Shown here: positions 61,401-64,000 of the stretch, piece by piece
Numbering within the stretch: position 1 is the first letter of the stretch
Layout of the letters: each line of letters opens with the position of its first letter
From: Quillaja saponaria
Lineage: Eukaryota > Streptophyta > Magnoliopsida > Fabales > Quillajaceae
DNA length: 64,000 nt
NCBI GenBank assembly: GCA_029379385.1
Contig: CM055611.1
Span: 2,108,001-2,172,000 of the forward strand
Direction: 5' to 3'
Program-made: the position numbers and the translations under genes
Notes under the pieces: generated by a model
The model's input: the letters and a program-made list of their open reading frames with translations, nothing else
What the model was told of the DNA's origin: nothing
Database searches by the model: none

Positions 61401-62736
61401 ACCTCAATGAATCATGTGAGGTATAAAGAATCAACAACAAGAAACCTCACTTCCTATTAAAAAGGGGACAATATGTAGCTTTCTTGAGCCTAAAAAGAAA
61501 CAAAAAACCAGACATGTACCAAAATCCTATTCAATTCCATCTTTCACATGCAAATAGTACCAACATTGTGGAGAGGTTCTTCAAGCTGATTTCTTGTTCA
61601 ATTAGGCACATTAATTATAAACCTACTTAACTTAATGACTATATTAAGTATACCAAGTGACCAACATTATTTAAAAATTAAATTAATGGCAAAAGGACAG
61701 CATGATAATGAAGCAATCTTCATGATCTTTCTTTCATTAATTAAGGAAAATGAAATAATACAAGTATCAATCTTTGAAGAAAATAATTTAAAAGGATGTG
61801 CCAAAGATAAATTAACTCTCTTTTCTTTTTTCTTTCTTATTTTGCTATATTTTGAAAATCTTTCATATATATTTAAAAGGAGATTTGAAATGAATATGAA
61901 TATAAATATATTTAATTCACTTTCAGTGTAAATTGATAATGAATCAAATATTAATTTAGTAAACATTACCTCAAACAATGAATATTGCAAAATATTCACT
62001 TTGTTATGATATATAAATTACAGCTATCCAACAACATTCAATGTAACAAATCACCTCACATTCTAAGCTTTCCATATTCCTCTTCTTATATATTATAAAA
62101 AATATATATAAAGACATCACATTTCATTAAAATGAGAAACCAGATCTTAATCATTAAAAAATTCTCTACATATATTCACAATCTCATTAAAATTTGAAAT
62201 TTGATTTTATGAAAATTTGATTCTGTAATTAGAAAATTATTTGTAACCAATTCAATCCAAAAAGATAATTTAAAACTGATTATGTTAAGAGGGGATGAAT
62301 AAAAATAGAATCCTACATCAAGTTAAATAGATGCATTCATCATAAACTGAGAGGGTAAATCTGTCATTTTGAAATCAGTTTTAATAATATTGACTTTATA
62401 TTCAATTTTTAGTTACATACATGATAATATAAAAAGCATTAGAAATGTGAGATCTCTCTCACACACATGCCTCCTGCTGGGGCTGGCCTTCGATTACGGA
62501 CCCTCCCTCGCTTTTTGAAACCAATTCAGAGAACAAAAAAAAAAAACCAAAGCCTGCAACTTACCACCGCAACCACAACTGACGGCTCTCTCTATTTCTC
62601 ACAGGCATTCACACAAACACGTAGAAGAAGTTTTTCTATTTCCATTTTCTTTCACTTTCTCTACCGGTTTCAGTTTTTCTTTAATTGAGTAGTACTCTCT
62701 CTTCTTTACATTTAATTAGTTTTCCGGCATCCGGCG
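58498..62736. other. AT-rich intergenic DNA with one duplicated segment and upstream region of the last gene
   Basis: 59290-59482 is copy 2 of the segment at 50390-50585. Near 59796-59846 the phrase CTATGATTGCCATATGTT occurs twice. 60150-60660 is less AT-rich and includes GACACGTGTACAAG (an ACGTG core) near 60495, and could be old promoter DNA. 61250-62450 is AT-rich with open frames of skewed composition that I do not believe. From 62450 the CT-rich text is probably the 5' UTR of the gene that starts at 62737. Confidence 0.4.
59290..59482. repeat. Anonymous duplicated segment, copy 2
   Basis: About 190 bp alike to 50390-50585, including TATGACGGTGGAAACAAAAT and CAATAGAAATAGGCTT. The offset of 8.9 kb is close to the 9.1-kb offset between DUF674 copies C and D. 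Confidence 0.85.
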
Positions 62737-63273
62737 ATGACGTCCGGTGGCCCTATTCAAAGTACCTCCCATAACGGTAGCCCAAGGGTGGCTGGTCCCA
62801 CCACTACTAGACGACGTGTGGCAGACTTCACAGACGCAGAAAAACTTTCTAACTATTCAGATTTCTCAGACGAAGAAGATGAAACTAACGGCTCCATTAC
62901 TGGGTCCCACAACCACAATCACCACCAGCAGTTAATCAAGTATTTCCTGTTTCGCAGGCGGGTATTCTTCTGTGTACCTGAGGCGTGTTTGGTTAAGGTT
63001 GAGGATGTATTATTTTGGACGGCCACCATGATTCAATCGTTGAGATCCGGGAAGAATATGGGCCGCAAAATTTTTGTGGCTTTAATGTTCATGGCGGTTA
63101 TGTCGGTGTTCGCGAAGGTATCTTTGCTGGGTGGAAATGTAGAGGTTAATGTGAAGAGGATAGAAAATGGGCAATTGATTTTACAGAGATTCAAAGACGA
63201 TTGGGCATCGGCTCAGAGAATTGTCACCGAGGGGGAGGCCTCCATGCCTAAGCGTGTTCTGGAGAGGTTGTCT
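62737..63273 (+). CDS. First exon of a type II membrane protein, possibly O-fucosyltransferase family
   Basis: ATG at 62737 opens 179 codons ending LERLS at a GTAAGT donor (63274), phase 0; later exons lie past the window. Residues 1-65 are polar and disordered with an acidic patch (SDFSDEEDET) and a His/Asn run. Residues 67-80 hold an RRR motif and a short hydrophobic patch. Residues 111-131 (KIFVALMFMAVMSVFAKVSL) form one membrane helix, followed by a lumenal stem (RFKDDWASAQRIVTEGEASM). This cytosol-tail, anchor, stem plan is that of Golgi glycosyltransferases; the stem text reminds me of plant O-fucosyltransferase-like proteins, but no catalytic motif is in view, so the family call is weak. 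Confidence 0.6.
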
Positions 63274-64000
63274 GTAAGTGAAAATTTTATCATTTCAATG
63301 AATATTTGTTTATTAATAATAATATTTTCCTTTTGGGTACTTTCGCCCGTTGTTTGGTTCCCGAGAAAAGAGGACGAAATAAAACAAGTTTTTCGAGATC
63401 CTTTGTTTTTTATTACGGTGGCCAAGGCCAACCCATATTCCTCTTGGCTGGGCCGCCACTAATAATAATTTAATTTGTACCCAGGAAAAAAAAAAAAAAG
63501 TGAAATAGTTTGTCAAAATCACAGTTTTTAGAAAGGTGGTGCATAAGGTTTGTGGTCCTCAATTCATTATTGACTAATCAAAGTTTCAACAAAGGAATTT
63601 GTTTCAGAATTTTGCTCTATTTTTTCTTTTAGAACTCACTCGCGAAATACTGAAACTCATTGCTTTCCATTTTCTGAGCTTTGATGTACTCAATAGTTTA
63701 CTATATCGTGCTTGATGGTGTTATGGAGAGAGGAATTTTTCATAAAAAATTGCCATTGTTATTGGTTTCCGAACGGTTAGAATTGTTCGTGTTAACCTTT
63801 TGACACACAAGAACTCGTGGGTTGCTACAAGTTCATTGAATTTGAGGTAAGGGAGGGCTGATGACTTTGACCAGTAAAAATCACTATATCGGCTGATTTT
63901 TAATGACTAGGTCGCAGCTGGGTAACTTCAATTTTTTCTTTTTTTTCAACGTGACCTTAGACTTGGGGTGTGATGCATACATGACTGTCTAAAATTAATC
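63274..64000 (+). other. Intron 1 of the last gene
   Basis: Starts GTAAGTG. No acceptor followed by a convincing coding frame was found before the window end, so the intron is longer than about 700 bp. The frame staying open to 63462 past the donor has atypical composition and is read-through into the intron. Confidence 0.5.

Noticed and set aside
61635..61999. Overlapping open frames of about 100 codons on both strands
   Set aside because: Extremely rich in Ile, Lys, Phe and Asn, as expected from AT-rich DNA; no motif and no promoter or splice context.
63274..63462. Continuation of the last gene's frame to a stop at 63462
   Set aside because: A strong GTAAGT donor at 63274 follows a conserved-looking exon end, and the text after it (FIISMNICLLIIIFSFWVLS) looks like intron read-through.
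1..64000. Search for CRISPR arrays, bacterial operons, rRNA or complete tRNA genes
   Set aside because: None found. The window is plant nuclear DNA; the only regular array is the AT-rich minisatellite, whose units are not separated by unique spacers.

Overview
This is nuclear DNA from a flowering plant, almost certainly a eudicot. The genes are interrupted by short AT-rich GT-AG introns, the intergenic DNA is very AT-rich with hAT-type transposon debris, and the proteins are plant types (HAKAI with RING plus C2H2 finger, plant uncoupling protein, plant neutral ceramidase, DUF674). A Citrus-like genome is a reasonable guess because DUF674 families are expanded there, but the sequence alone does not prove it.

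Layout. 1-5.4 kb: a minus-strand HAKAI E3 ligase gene whose 3' end runs off the window and carries an apparent one-base frameshift; its 3-kb intron holds a small hAT element, a degenerate direct repeat and a G-run tract. 7.0-10.5 kb: a complete nine-exon mitochondrial uncoupling protein gene (305 aa) on the minus strand. 10.8-21 kb: gene-free AT-rich DNA with a 1.5-kb foldback repeat, a tandemly arranged short repeat, a LINE RNase H remnant, a roughly 58-bp minisatellite and a probable old LTR. 21.2-23.2 kb: a Golgi-type nucleotide-sugar/triose-phosphate translocator gene with one apparent frameshift in exon 1. 23.9-28.4 kb: a complete neutral ceramidase gene (786 aa, nine coding exons). All these genes are on the minus strand.

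29.7-58.5 kb is the most unusual part: a DUF674 cluster with one intact two-repeat gene (52.9-54.5 kb) and about ten broken copies or fragments, on both strands. One copy is split by two independent hAT elements, one of 1.4 kb and one of 4.6 kb that encodes a decayed BED/hAT transposase and also holds what looks like a captured host exon. A small three-exon ribosomal protein S21 gene with a 5'-UTR intron and site II promoter motifs lies inside the cluster. Matching order of DUF674, S21 upstream DNA, second-type DUF674 and a 190-bp anonymous segment at 45-50.6 kb and 53-59.5 kb indicates a segmental duplication with later losses.

58.5-62.7 kb is AT-rich intergenic DNA, and at 62.7 kb the first coding exon of a plus-strand gene begins; it encodes a type II membrane protein, possibly an O-fucosyltransferase-family enzyme, and its later exons lie beyond the window.

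The intact genes are ordinary housekeeping genes with no evident shared pathway. I saw no clearly new molecular system. The strongest leads are the DUF674 array (intact gene with an internal duplication and a possible metal-binding motif), the transposon-dismembered copy, the captured exon, and the tRNA-like motifs in two hAT elements. All exon joins were made by eye from reading frame and splice consensus and from remembered family sequences; no alignment program was run.
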